DNA of 64,000 nt, from the NCBI GenBank assembly GCA_024235015.1, contig JACKNG010000003.1:434001-498000 (forward strand), in the 5' to 3' direction. Positions within the stretch are counted from its first letter, which is position 1, and every line of letters starts with the position of its first letter. Positions 1-10,336 of this stretch are shown piece by piece. Source of the DNA: Gammaproteobacteria bacterium. GTDB lineage: Bacteria > Pseudomonadota > Gammaproteobacteria > Ga0077536. The position numbers were made by a program, and so were the translations under genes. The notes beneath the pieces are model-generated. The model saw nothing but the letters and a program-made list of their open reading frames with translations. It was not told the origin of the DNA and made no database searches.

Positions 1-462
1 ACGCGCGAGCGCAGCAACCGCCGTTTCCCGCTGCTCCTGACCACCGGGCGCATCCTCTCGCAGTACAACGTCGGCGCGCAGACGCGGCGCACCGCCAACG
101 TCGCCTGGCATGCCGAGGACGTCATCGAGATCCATCCCAGCGACGCCGAGGCGCGCGGCATCGGTGACGGCGACTGGGTCGGCATCACCAGCCGCGTCGG
201 CGAGACGGTGCTGCGCGCGCAGCTCACCGAGCGGGTACAACCGGGCGTGGTCTACACCACCTTCCACTTCCCCGAGTCCGGCGCCAACGTCATCACCACC
301 GAACACTCCGACTGGGCGACCAACTGCCCCGAGTACAAGGTCACGGCGGTGCAGGTGACCAAGGTCAACCAGCCCTCGTCGTGGCAGCAGCGCCACCGCC
401 GCTTCAGCGCCGAGCAGCAGGCCTTGCTGACCCAGGGAGTCGCGCATGGCGGCGATGCCTGA
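1..462 (+). CDS. fdsA: NAD-dependent formate dehydrogenase alpha subunit, 3' end (partial)
   Basis: The frame is open from base 1 and ends at TGA 460-462, so only the last 153 codons are present. The visible part is the C-terminal molybdopterin-dinucleotide-binding domain of a formate dehydrogenase/molybdopterin oxidoreductase large subunit: TTGRILSQYNVGAQTRR, a WHAEDVIEIHPSDA stretch, and a closing segment with HFPESGANVITT and DWATNCPEYKVTAVQV. This subunit oxidises formate to CO2 at a bis-MGD molybdenum centre. The active-site Cys or Sec lies upstream of the window and cannot be judged. The next two genes are fdhD and fdsD, the usual fdsGBACD order of soluble NAD-linked formate dehydrogenases, which supports FdsA over a membrane-bound FdnG/FdoG type. 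Confidence 0.9.
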   Translation, partial: TRERSNRRFPLLLTTGRILSQYNVGAQTRRTANVAWHAEDVIEIHPSDAEARGIGDGDWVGITSRVGETVLRAQLTERVQPGVVYTTFHFPESGANVITTEHSDWATNCPEYKVTAVQVTKVNQPSSWQQRHRRFSAEQQALLTQGVAHGGDA

Positions 463-1300
463 AGACGTGCGCGACGCCGCGGCCTGCCGCGTGCAGCGGC
501 AGGTCAGCGTGCGCACCCCCGGCGTGTGCGAGGAAGTCGTCGACGAGGTCGCGCAGGAAGTCCCCGTCGCCCTGCTCTACAACGGCGTCAGCCACGCCGT
601 GATGCTGGCCACGCCGGCCGATCTGGAGGACTTCGCGCGCGGCTTCAGCGTCACCGAGGGCATCGTGCCGATGAGCGACCCGCCGCGCATCGTCGCCGTG
701 CGCACCCTGCTCACCGGCATCGAGATCGACCTCACCATCGCTTCTGCCGCCGCCGCGGCGCTGCACGGGCAGGCCCGCGGCATTCCCGGGCGCAGCGGCT
801 GCGGGGTCTGCGGCACGCGCGAGCTCGAGCGCGCCGTGCGCTGGCCACCGGCGATCGAGACCGATCTCGCGCTGGCGCCCGGCGCACTCGACCGCGCGCT
901 CGCAGCCATGCCCGCCTGGCAGGCGCTGAACGACGGCACCGGTACCGTGCACGCGGCGGCCTGGGCCGATCGCAACGGCGTCATCCACGCCCTGCGCGAG
1001 GACATCGGCCGGCACAATGCGCTCGACAAGCTCATCGGCGCCCTGCTCGCCGCCGGGCGCCGGCCGCAGGACGGTTTCGTCCTCGTCACCAGCCGCGCCA
1101 GCTACGAGATGGTGCAGAAGACGGCCAGCGTCGGCATCCCCTGCCTGGTGGCGATGTCCGGTCCCACCGAGCTCGCCGTGCGCATGGCCGAGAGCGCCAA
1201 CATGACCCTGGTCGGCTTCGCCGCGCGCGAACGCCACGTCGTCTACACCCATGGCTGGCGCCTGGACGGCGCCGCACCGCGGAGCATTACACGCGCATGA
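446..1300 (+). CDS. fdhD: Formate dehydrogenase accessory sulfurtransferase FdhD
   Basis: 284 aa, FdhD family. FdhD passes sulfur from a cysteine desulfurase to the molybdenum cofactor and is required for active formate dehydrogenase. The conserved redox Cys pair is visible in SGCGVCGTREL, followed by the family stretches TGTVHAAAWAD, REDIGRHNALDKLIG and VTSRASYEMVQK. The ATG at 446 lies 17 bp inside the end of fdsA and has an AGGGAG ribosome site about 7 bases upstream; ATG 455 is an alternative. It ends in an ATGA overlap with fdsD, so the three genes are translationally coupled. Also written fdsC in fds operons. Confidence 0.96.
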   Translation: MAAMPEDVRDAAACRVQRQVSVRTPGVCEEVVDEVAQEVPVALLYNGVSHAVMLATPADLEDFARGFSVTEGIVPMSDPPRIVAVRTLLTGIEIDLTIASAAAAALHGQARGIPGRSGCGVCGTRELERAVRWPPAIETDLALAPGALDRALAAMPAWQALNDGTGTVHAAAWADRNGVIHALREDIGRHNALDKLIGALLAAGRRPQDGFVLVTSRASYEMVQKTASVGIPCLVAMSGPTELAVRMAESANMTLVGFAARERHVVYTHGWRLDGAAPRSITRA

Positions 1301-1515
1301 ACGTCGAACTCCTGTGCGACATGGCCAATGACATCGGCGCCTTCTTCGCCGCCGAGCCCGAGCACGAGGCGGCCGTCAATGGCATCGCCAACCACATCCG
1401 CCGCTTCTGGGAGCCGCGCATGCGCAGGCAGATCGTCGAGTTGCTCGCCGGCGGCGCTGCACACCTCGACCCGCTGGTGCGCGAAGCCGTGCAGCGGATC
1501 GCGCAGGATTCCTGA
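1297..1515 (+). CDS. fdsD: NAD-dependent formate dehydrogenase delta subunit
   Basis: 72 aa, starting at the ATG overlapping the fdhD stop (ATGA). The sequence begins MNVELLCDMANDIGAFF and contains the family signature of a short helical protein with HIRRFWEPRMRRQIVELL near the middle, as in the small delta subunit of soluble NAD-linked formate dehydrogenases. Its exact role is not settled; it is needed for a stable or active complex in known fds systems. Last gene of the operon: no gene follows for about 700 bp. Confidence 0.93.
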   Translation: MNVELLCDMANDIGAFFAAEPEHEAAVNGIANHIRRFWEPRMRRQIVELLAGGAAHLDPLVREAVQRIAQDS

Positions 1516-2210
1516 GGCCGAACCCAGAACCTGGACAACGTTGCCGGCCGCTCGGGCGGCTCGCGGCTCGTCGCCGTCGCAGAAGGGTTCCAGTGTCGGA
1601 TATTGCCGGCTGCCTTCCCGTGGGGTCGGCGGGCAATAGGCGAGACCTGGCCATCGTAGTCGCGTCTGCTCCGCGCTCGTACGGCAACCGAGCGCGGTCC
1701 TTGGCGACCGTCCGGTTGGCGAAGAAGGACTGCGGCGGTGGTGAGCGGCATTGCCCACGACGCCGGGCATCCGGCCCCTCAAGCCGCTCTGGCGGCCTTT
1801 CGGTCTCGCGCCCGGCGGGACCGTCGCCTGCGGGCCCTGTTTCTCCGCGTCACCTCCGCCTCCGCTTCGCGAGCCCTGCCCGCAACCAGACTCGCTACGG
1901 TTTTCACCAGCCTGCCAAGCCGTCAACCCGCTTCCTGACCTCCGAACACAGGTGACGAGAGCGGCCTTGGGCCATCCCCCGTTCGCGTCCCCCGAGACTG
2001 CCAGGTTGATTCGCCCGACGTGCATGCCGAGTACCGCGGCATCGTGTGGCCTGAGCGGCCTACCGCACAGACCGCGCTGGCTGGACGTCCGATGCTTCCG
2101 GATCGCATCACGCCTTGCGGTGGCTTCGAACGAAGCGCCGCCCAGGCTGGAAGCGGACTGGATCTGCGCTCGAACCTGAGCAAGTAATCCCCTTACGAGG
2201 AAGCCAACTC
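1516..2210. other. Long gap without a convincing gene
   Basis: Almost 700 bp between fdsD and the next confident gene. Both strands have open frames, the longest a minus-strand frame up to about 2025, but their translations are arginine/serine/glycine-rich, low in hydrophobic blocks, and match no family I recognise. The region reads as non-coding or as the remnant of a decayed element. No terminator hairpin with a T-run was found after fdsD. The promoter of the PEP-CTERM gene at 2211 must lie at its right edge. Confidence 0.5.
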
Positions 2211-3101
2211 ATGCCATCACGCCACAGTTACCGCGTGCGCTCGCGCGGGTACCGTCGACTGCTCGCCAGCGGTTTGCTCGCTGCAGGGTTCGTCGTCAGC
2301 ACGGCCAGCCACGCCTACAGCGTAGGCGCCGATGTCGGCGTCTCCGCGCTTACGCCCAACTTTCTCGACGGCTTCGACTCACAGCACGATAACGTCGGCC
2401 CGGTCACGGCGACGCTGCACAAGCAGGAATACTTCTCGGGCGTATTCCAGAAATTTGCCTACGACGGCCTCGGGGTTGCGCGCGCCGACTTCACTTCGCT
2501 TGGAACTTCGTCCCGTGTCAAGTTGATCGATTACACGCCACTACGGTTCGACAGCTCTCAACTGCTGCAATCGGTCGCCCAGTTCGATGACGACATCACC
2601 GTCCCCGGCAGTGGTGCGGGGTTCTTTGAGATGACCTTCAGCCTCAGCGGCTCTGAGTCGATTTCTGGCCCGAGTCCCATCGCCGGCGGTGTATTCTTCA
2701 ACGCGAACATCAATTTCCTGGGTGGGGTCACGCTGAACAGCTTCCCCTTGCGCATCCTACCCCAGGGTATCGTCACGACAGGGCTCGTCCCGGTAACGCT
2801 CGGCGTTCCCTTTCATGTCGTGGCCTTCCTCCAGACCACGATCGAAACCGTTTCCGCCGATCCCGCACTGCTCGGCGGCACCTATACCGCGGAAATCGAC
2901 TACCTCCACACGGCCGCATTGACGGGCGTACAAGCCTACGACCAGGATCGCAACCCGTTGTCCTCATTCACGACCCTGTCGGGTTCGGGGACGAACTACG
3001 CAGCGATATCCAGTGTCCCGCTACCCGCGGGACTCTGGCTCGTAATGGCCTCGATGGCGGGACTGCTGCGCTGCCGCCGCGCTTCGGTTTCTCACACCTA
3101 G
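2211..3101 (+). CDS. PEP-CTERM sorting-domain protein (exported, function unknown)
   Basis: 296 aa. The ATG at 2211 follows a GAGGAAG ribosome site; the frame is open further upstream without a better start. An N-terminal arginine-rich stretch and hydrophobic segment (LLASGLLAAGFVVSTASHA) form a signal peptide. The body is beta-rich and Ser/Thr/Gly-rich with no cysteines in the core. The C-terminus has the VPLPAGLWLVMASMAGLL motif, one membrane helix and a basic tail (RCRRA), the gammaproteobacterial form of the PEP-CTERM signal. Such proteins are cut and anchored by exosortase and are often linked to exopolysaccharide and biofilm. No exosortase gene is in this window. Base use is less GC-rich than its neighbours. 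Confidence 0.85.
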   Translation: MPSRHSYRVRSRGYRRLLASGLLAAGFVVSTASHAYSVGADVGVSALTPNFLDGFDSQHDNVGPVTATLHKQEYFSGVFQKFAYDGLGVARADFTSLGTSSRVKLIDYTPLRFDSSQLLQSVAQFDDDITVPGSGAGFFEMTFSLSGSESISGPSPIAGGVFFNANINFLGGVTLNSFPLRILPQGIVTTGLVPVTLGVPFHVVAFLQTTIETVSADPALLGGTYTAEIDYLHTAALTGVQAYDQDRNPLSSFTTLSGSGTNYAAISSVPLPAGLWLVMASMAGLLRCRRASVSHT

Positions 3102-3306
3102 CACGAGCGCTGAGCACTTTTCGCAACTGCATTACGGGATAGCACACCGGAAACGCACACGGAGCCATAGCCGATAGGCGGCTTCGCGGTCGGACGGAGG
3201 TTGCGGTACCTCTACCGATTCAATGCTGCGCGCTTGCGCTGGCTGCGAGAAGGCCGATCCAGGGCGGTATCGCCCGGTACTCTGAGCCGGGCGCGGCCAG
3301 GCGTGC

Positions 3307-5049
<1,743 letters not shown>

Positions 5050-5329
5050 CTCCCCTCCTCCCCTCGAATCTGGACATCCCGCACGCCTGCGCCGGCAGCC
5101 GCCGAGCAGCGCCCGACCGGCGGGCGTGTTCGTGCTGGAGCATCGCCGGCCGCCACCGCGTGGCCTGGGACCGGCGACCATCCCCACGCCGTTGCAGCAA
5201 GGCGCCGCGTGTCGGCCCGCCCCGGGTCGATTATAGACAGCACCCTGGCACGACCGTCATGCCACGCCGCGAACACCGCCGTGCCCCGACGCAGTACACT
5301 CGGTCTTCGTTTCAAGGGGAGTTTGCACC

Positions 5330-6331
5330 ATGCCACTCGAAGTCCGGCCGTCGTGGCTGGCTCAGGTCGAGGAGGAAGTCCTCGACCCAGGCCGTCGCAT
5401 CGTCGATCCGCATCACCATTTCTTCGTTCCCGGTGGGCCGTTCCCGGCCTACGACCTCGCCGACCTGTGGTCGGATACCGACACCCACGGCGTCGAGAAA
5501 ACCGTGTTCCTGCAATGCTGGGAGGGCTACCGCACGGAGGGTCCCGAGGAACTGCGCTGCATCGGTGAAACCGAATGGGTGGCGAGCATCGGCGCCGAGG
5601 CCGCGCGTGAGCCCACGCGGGCTCAGATCGGCGGCATCGTCGGCTCCTGCGAGATGCGTCTCGGCGCCGCCGTGCGGCCGGTACTCGAAGCCCACGTCGC
5701 GGCGAGCCCGCTGTTCCGCGGCATCCGCCAGGCCGCGGCCTGGGATGCCGACGAGGGCCTGTTGTCGATGCCGGGCATGACCGATGGCCTGCTGTACGAC
5801 GATGCGGGCTTTCGCGCCGGCGCCGCCGTGCTGGCCGAGATGGGCTTGAGCCTCGACGCCTACCACTACCACACCCAGAACCCGGCGTTGCTGCGCCTGG
5901 CGCGCGACCTGCCGCAACTGCCGATCGTGCTCAACCACCTCGGCACCCCGCTCGGCGTCGGCCCCTATGCCGGCCGCCGCGCCGAGGTCATCCAGCAATG
6001 GCGAGCCGATCTCGCCGAGCTGGCGCGCTGCCCCAACGTCTGCATGAAGCTCGGCGGGCTGGCCATGCCCTGGAACGGCTTCGGCTACGACGACGCCGCG
6101 CGCCCGCCGACCTCCGACGAACTCGTCACCGACCAGGCCGACTACTACCACTACGCGATCGAGCAGTTCGGGCCATCGCGTTGCATGTTCGAGTCGAACT
6201 TCCCGGTCGACAAGTGCGCACTGTCCTACACCGTGCTGTGGAACGCGTTCAAGAAGATGGCGGCGCGTTACAGCGCCGCGGAGCAGGACGAGATGTTCTA
6301 CGGTACGGCCAGCCGTTTCTACCGGCTGTGA
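5330..6331 (+). CDS. Amidohydrolase family 2 (TIM-barrel metal-dependent hydrolase)
   Basis: 333 aa. ATG 5330 has AAGGGGAG about 8 bases upstream. The start VDPHHHFF gives the HxH metal pair. ALLRLARDLPQLPIVLNHLG supplies the family's core histidine, and the C-terminus has CMFESNFPVDK, the conserved Asp/Asn-Phe-Pro block of the PF04909 family (ACMSD, 2-pyrone-4,6-dicarboxylate lactonase and related hydrolases/decarboxylases). Such enzymes often act on lactones or carboxylated aromatics. It precedes the GFA gene by 13 bases, so the two are probably one operon. Confidence 0.87.
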   Translation: MPLEVRPSWLAQVEEEVLDPGRRIVDPHHHFFVPGGPFPAYDLADLWSDTDTHGVEKTVFLQCWEGYRTEGPEELRCIGETEWVASIGAEAAREPTRAQIGGIVGSCEMRLGAAVRPVLEAHVAASPLFRGIRQAAAWDADEGLLSMPGMTDGLLYDDAGFRAGAAVLAEMGLSLDAYHYHTQNPALLRLARDLPQLPIVLNHLGTPLGVGPYAGRRAEVIQQWRADLAELARCPNVCMKLGGLAMPWNGFGYDDAARPPTSDELVTDQADYYHYAIEQFGPSRCMFESNFPVDKCALSYTVLWNAFKKMAARYSAAEQDEMFYGTASRFYRL

Positions 6332-6344
6332 GGCGCGGCGCGCC

Positions 6345-7184
6345 ATGATCCGCGGCAGCTGCCTGTGCGGCACCGTGCGCTGGCACTACGCGGGCGCCCT
6401 CGATCTGATGACGCACTGTCATTGCTCGATGTGCCGCAAGGCTCACGGCGCACCCTTCGCGACCTACGTCATGGGGCCGCGCGCGCCGTTCGCCTGGGAC
6501 GCCGGCGAAGACGCCATCGTCGCGCGCGAATCCTCGCCCGGCTTCGTGCGCTCGTTCTGCCGCCACTGCGGCTCGGTGCTGCCGAACACCCACCTCGGCG
6601 CGCGCCTGGCCATGCCGGCCGGGGTGCTCGACGACGATCCGGGCATCCGTCCGGCCGCCCACATCTTCGTCGCCGACAAGGCGCCCTGGGACACCATCAC
6701 CGACGACCTGCCGCAACACCCCTACTACCCCGGCGCCAACGCACCGGCGGTCGCCGTGACCCGACCGCCGCCTTCGCGCGACGGCCGCCTGCGCGGCGGC
6801 TGCCTGTGCGGTGCCGTGCGCTACGTCATGGACGGCGGCTTCGAGGCCGTGCACAACTGCCATTGTTCGCGCTGCCGCAAGGCCCGTGCCGCGGCCCACA
6901 CCACCAATGGGTTCACCGCGCTGGAGCGGCTCGAGTACACCGCCGGGGCGGAACTCGTCGCCACCTATCGCGTGCCCGCGGCGCGATTCTTCGCCCAGGC
7001 CTTCTGCACCGCCTGCGGCTCCGGCCTGCCCCGCCACGACCCCGGGCGCGGCATCGTGATCGTGCCCCTGGGTTCCCTCGACGACGACCCGGGGCGGGGT
7101 GCCGACGACCACATCTTCGTCGCCTCGCAAGCGCCGTGGTTCACCATCAGCGACCCACTGCCGCGCTTTCCCGACCGTCCCTGA
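6345..7184 (+). CDS. Tandem GFA (CENP-V/GFA-like) zinc protein
   Basis: 279 aa made of two complete GFA domains. Domain 1 (about residues 1-125) has SCLCGTVRWHYAG, HCHCSMCRKAHG and FCRHCGSVLPN; domain 2 (about 145-279) repeats this as GCLCGAVRYVMDG, NCHCSRCRKARA and FCTACGSGLPR. Each carries the CxC, CxCxxC and CxxCG zinc ligands. GFA proteins are named from the glutathione-dependent formaldehyde-activating enzyme, but many have unknown substrates. A head-to-tail fusion is unusual, since most GFA proteins are single-domain (about 130-150 aa). A link to formaldehyde is tempting given the nearby formate dehydrogenase but is inference only. Confidence 0.9.
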   Translation: MIRGSCLCGTVRWHYAGALDLMTHCHCSMCRKAHGAPFATYVMGPRAPFAWDAGEDAIVARESSPGFVRSFCRHCGSVLPNTHLGARLAMPAGVLDDDPGIRPAAHIFVADKAPWDTITDDLPQHPYYPGANAPAVAVTRPPPSRDGRLRGGCLCGAVRYVMDGGFEAVHNCHCSRCRKARAAAHTTNGFTALERLEYTAGAELVATYRVPAARFFAQAFCTACGSGLPRHDPGRGIVIVPLGSLDDDPGRGADDHIFVASQAPWFTISDPLPRFPDRP

Positions 7185-7292
7185 ATGCCTGCTTCTTGAT
7201 CCACATCGCGTGGCGCGCGTGGTAATCGGTAACGAAAACGCCTAGTTTTGTCGTGTGATCGTCACATATCCATGTGGAACGGGGAGGGACAC

Positions 7293-7535
7293 ATGGTCTG
7301 CAGACGCACCCTGCGACGCTGGGCTTCGCGTGTAACCCGGCTCGGCGCGGCGCTCGCCGCGGCGTTCGCCGCCGGCGGGCTGCTGGTCCTGATCGGCGCC
7401 GTCGGTACCGACGACATCAACCACGACATCGGCATCGCGCTGCTGTTCTTCTTCGCCGGCGGGGTGGTTTTCGCCCTGGCCCTGCTGCTCGCCGAGATGC
7501 TGCGCAACGAGGCCCGCAGCGTCCGCGACGGCTGA
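7293..7535 (+). CDS. Small two-helix membrane protein, unknown function
   Basis: 80 aa. The ATG at 7293 has a GGAGGG ribosome site 5 bases upstream, favoured over an earlier in-frame start at 7248. A basic N-terminus (MVCRRTLRRWASRVTRLG) is followed by two hydrophobic helices, AALAAAFAAGGLLVLIGAVG and a second at about residues 44-65 (ALLFFFAGGVVFALALLLAEM), with a short acidic loop between them. No family is recognised. It ends just before the thiamine operon promoter. Confidence 0.6.
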   Translation: MVCRRTLRRWASRVTRLGAALAAAFAAGGLLVLIGAVGTDDINHDIGIALLFFFAGGVVFALALLLAEMLRNEARSVRDG

Positions 7536-7549
7536 TCCACGCGCCGCCT

Positions 7550-7577
7550 TTGCAGCGCGAGTTCGCCACGCTACACT
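7550..7577 (+). promoter_or_regulatory. Candidate promoter for the thiamine operon
   Basis: TTGCAG at 7550-7555 and TACACT at 7572-7577 with a 16-base spacer resemble a sigma-70 promoter. Transcription would start about 35 bases before the TPP riboswitch. Predicted by eye only. Confidence 0.4.
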
Positions 7578-7616
7578 GCGTGGCCTCGCTGCCGTCGACC
7601 TCGCGACGACAGTCGA

Positions 7617-7706
7617 TTTCCTAGGGGGTGGCCGCAAGGCCTGAGATGTCCTCACCGGGACGAACCCCGTGAACCTGATCCGGATAATGCCGGCGTAGGG
7701 ATAGGA
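7617..7706 (+). promoter_or_regulatory. TPP riboswitch (THI element)
   Basis: The thi-box core is nearly complete: GGGGTG (7625-7630), CTGAGA at 7641-7646, ACCCCGTGAACCTGATC (from 7664) and CGGATAATGCCGGCGTAGGG ending at 7700. Flanking TTCCTA and TAGGA can form the P1 stem. TPP binding would close the P1 stem and lower expression of the genes behind it. It lies 75 bases ahead of the TonB receptor start, so the receptor and probably the whole set 7781-11675 respond to thiamine supply. A C-rich stretch with ACCC and GGGT at 7745-7755 may be part of the expression platform. Confidence 0.95.
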
Positions 7707-7780
7707 CTCCAGTGTCAGACCTGCAGCACCCGTTCTCTCTCGCACCCATCCGGGTCTTCTTAGCGATAAGGAGACTGCGC

Positions 7781-9901
7781 GTGTACCCACATCCTTTTTT
7801 CCGCCGCCTCGCCTGCTGCGGCCTCGCCATCGTCGCCGCCAGCAGCGACGCCAGCGATGATTCGCGGCCGCTGGAAGAGATCGTCGTCACCGCCGATTTC
7901 CGCGCCCGTGACCTCATGCAGAGCAGCGGCAGCATCAGCGTGCTCGACCGCGCGACCCTCGACGAGCGCGGCGCGACTCACCTCGAGCAGACCCTGGCCG
8001 TCGCGCCCAACGTCAACTTCGCCGTCGGCGGCGCGCGTGCGCGCTTCGTGCAGATGCGCGGCATCGGCGATCTCGAGCAGTTCGTCGACCCCAAGCACTA
8101 CCCCTCGGTCGGCATCCTCCTCGACGGCATCGAACTGGCCAACATCGCCAGCGGCGCCGTGCTGCTCGACACCGAGCAGGTCGAGATCCTGCGCGGACCG
8201 CAGGGCACGCGCTTCGGCGCCAGCGCGCTGGCCGGGATGGTCAACGTGCGCGGCCGCGACCCGGGCGACCATTTCGAGGCCGAGGTCCATGGCGGCTACG
8301 GCAATCTCGACACCTGGCACGTCGGCGGTGCCGCCGGCGGCCCGCTCGGCAAGACCCTGAAAGCCCGCATCGCGGTGCGCCAGCAGAGGAGCGACGGCTT
8401 CATCGACAACGCCTTCCTCGGCCGCGACGACACCCAGGACATCGACGAGACCGCCGTGCGCGGGCGCCTGCTGTGGGATCCGTTGCCAGGGCTCAGCGGC
8501 GACCTCACCCTGCTCTACCTCGACGCCGACAACGGCTACGACGCCTTCTCGCTCGACAACACCCGTACCACGCAGTCCGACCAGCCGGGCGAGGATGCCC
8601 AGGAAGTCGTCGCGCTGGGTGGCGGGCTGAAACGCGATCTCGGCCGCTGGGGCGAAGCCCAGCTGCGCGCGACCTGGACCGACGGCGACGAGACCTACGG
8701 CTTCGACGAGGACTGGGTCTACCGCGGATTCTGCGACGGCGTGCGCTGCGACCCCGCCTTCGAGTTCACCAGCACCGACACCATGCGCCGGCAGCGCGAC
8801 CAGGCCAGCGTCGATCTGCGCTGGCTGGCCGAACGCGGACGCTTCGACTGGGTCACCGGCGCCTACTATCACCACCGCGACGAGGATCTCCGGCGCGATC
8901 ACTTCGGCGCGTTCACCTCGGCCTACGAGACCCATCGCTACGCGCTCTACGGCCAGCTCGGCGTGGCGCTGAACGACGTTCTCACGGCGCGTCTCGGCGT
9001 GCGCGGCGAGGCCTTCGACGACGACTATGCCGACAGCTTCGCGCTCGCCACCCGGTCCAACGACACCTATTGGAGCGGTGACGCCACCCTCGAATACCGC
9101 CCGGCGGCGACCACCCTGCTCTACCTCACCCTCGCGCGCGGCGCCAAGCCGGGTGGGGTCAACACCGGCGCCACGTCCTCGCTGCCGCTGGTCGACCCAC
9201 GCTTCCGCGCCTTCGTCGGCCAGCGCTCGCGCTTCGACACCGAGACGGTGTTCAACAAGGAAATCGGGCTCAAGGGCCGCTACCTCGACGAGCGGCTGAC
9301 GGTGCGACTCGCCGCCTTCCACATGGATCGCAGCAATGCCCAGCTCGAGAGCTGGCTGTGGGACGCCAACAACTTCATCTTCGTCGGCATGCTCGACAAC
9401 GTCGACGACGCCGAGAACTACGGTGTCGAGCTGGAATCGCGCCTGGCCGTGACCCGCGAGGTCACCTTCGACGTCGCCGTGGGTTACCTCGAGACCAACG
9501 TCGAATCGATGCAGGTGTTCGACCTCGATTTGAACGCCTTCCGCACCCTGCGCGACCGTGACCAGGCCAAGGCGCCGCGCTGGCAGTACCACTTCGGCCT
9601 GCGCTGGCGACCGCGCGACAACCTCGATGCCGGCATCGCCGTCGAGGGTCGCGACGACAGCTACATCGGCTACTACCACGATGCCCGCCTCGACGCCTGG
9701 ACGGTGCTGAACGCCGACGTCGCCTGGCGCTGGCGCGACGCCGAGCTGCGGGTGTGGGCACGCAACCTGCTCAACACCGAGTACGCCCAGCACGGGCTCT
9801 ATTTCGCCAACGACCCGCGCGACGGCTTCGCCGTCAACCGCCGTTACCTGCAGTTCGCCGAACCGCGCGTGTACGGGGTCGAGATCAACTACGAGTTCTA
9901 G
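7781..9901 (+). CDS. TonB-dependent receptor for thiamine or a thiamine precursor
   Basis: 706 aa from the GTG at 7781, chosen because AAGGAG lies 8 bases upstream; the longer frame from 7712 would start inside the riboswitch expression platform. A short signal peptide (FFRRLACCGLAIVAASS) precedes a TonB-box-like LEEIVVTADFR, a plug domain (residues about 35-150, ending in EILRGPQGTRFGASALAGMV) and a 22-strand barrel that ends in the typical aromatic terminus VYGVEINYEF. Such receptors import scarce ligands across the outer membrane with TonB/ExbBD energy. The TPP riboswitch and the downstream thiamine genes make thiamine, HMP or a related compound the likely ligand. Confidence 0.9.
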   Translation: MYPHPFFRRLACCGLAIVAASSDASDDSRPLEEIVVTADFRARDLMQSSGSISVLDRATLDERGATHLEQTLAVAPNVNFAVGGARARFVQMRGIGDLEQFVDPKHYPSVGILLDGIELANIASGAVLLDTEQVEILRGPQGTRFGASALAGMVNVRGRDPGDHFEAEVHGGYGNLDTWHVGGAAGGPLGKTLKARIAVRQQRSDGFIDNAFLGRDDTQDIDETAVRGRLLWDPLPGLSGDLTLLYLDADNGYDAFSLDNTRTTQSDQPGEDAQEVVALGGGLKRDLGRWGEAQLRATWTDGDETYGFDEDWVYRGFCDGVRCDPAFEFTSTDTMRRQRDQASVDLRWLAERGRFDWVTGAYYHHRDEDLRRDHFGAFTSAYETHRYALYGQLGVALNDVLTARLGVRGEAFDDDYADSFALATRSNDTYWSGDATLEYRPAATTLLYLTLARGAKPGGVNTGATSSLPLVDPRFRAFVGQRSRFDTETVFNKEIGLKGRYLDERLTVRLAAFHMDRSNAQLESWLWDANNFIFVGMLDNVDDAENYGVELESRLAVTREVTFDVAVGYLETNVESMQVFDLDLNAFRTLRDRDQAKAPRWQYHFGLRWRPRDNLDAGIAVEGRDDSYIGYYHDARLDAWTVLNADVAWRWRDAELRVWARNLLNTEYAQHGLYFANDPRDGFAVNRRYLQFAEPRVYGVEINYEF

Positions 9902-10077
9902 TGCGCTGTCGTGCAACGAACTTACGACAATCACTTGCTCTCGCGGCACAATGCGGCGCTGCTCAACGCTCATTTGGCGGCGCTGAACCGCGCTCTTCGC
10001 GCCTGGCCTTGCGCCGCGAGCGCTGCGCGATCTCCGCAACTTCGTTGCAGGACAGCACACTCAGGAGGACCACGACG

Positions 10078-10326
10078 ATGATGATGACCTGCGAAATCAG
10101 CATGTACCCGGTGCGCGACGAATACCTGCCGCCGATCAAGGATTTCATCGCGCGCCTCAACGCCGCCGGCGACGTCGAAGTCACGACCTCGGCGACCTCG
10201 ACCTGCCTGGTCGGCGAGTACGGTCGCATCATGGACCTGCTGCGCGAGGCCATGGCCGCGAGCCAGGCCGAGTTCGGCACGGCGGTGTTCGTGACCAAGT
10301 TCATCCCCGGCTACGTGCCGGACTGA
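10078..10326 (+). CDS. YkoF/MTH1187-like thiamine- or HMP-binding protein
   Basis: 82 aa. AGGAGG at 10063-10068 sets the start at ATG 10078 (two further ATGs follow directly). The sequence CEISMYPVRDEYLPPIKDFI, a TSATSTCLVGEYGRIM block and a C-terminal FVTKFIPGYVPD match the single-domain ferredoxin-fold thiamine-binding family related to YkoF, a protein that binds thiamine and hydroxymethylpyrimidine. Length is typical of one domain (YkoF has two). It lies between the receptor and the inner-membrane transporter, so it may capture or carry the imported vitamin. No signal peptide is seen, so it is probably cytoplasmic. The 175 bases before it contain no obvious gene. Confidence 0.85.
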   Translation: MMMTCEISMYPVRDEYLPPIKDFIARLNAAGDVEVTTSATSTCLVGEYGRIMDLLREAMAASQAEFGTAVFVTKFIPGYVPD

Positions 10327-10336
10327 AGGGCGCGCC

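Noticed and set aside
7760..10060. Minus-strand frame of about 770 codons opposite the thiamine TonB receptor
   Set aside because: Shadow ORF; the plus strand has plug and barrel signatures and a riboswitch.
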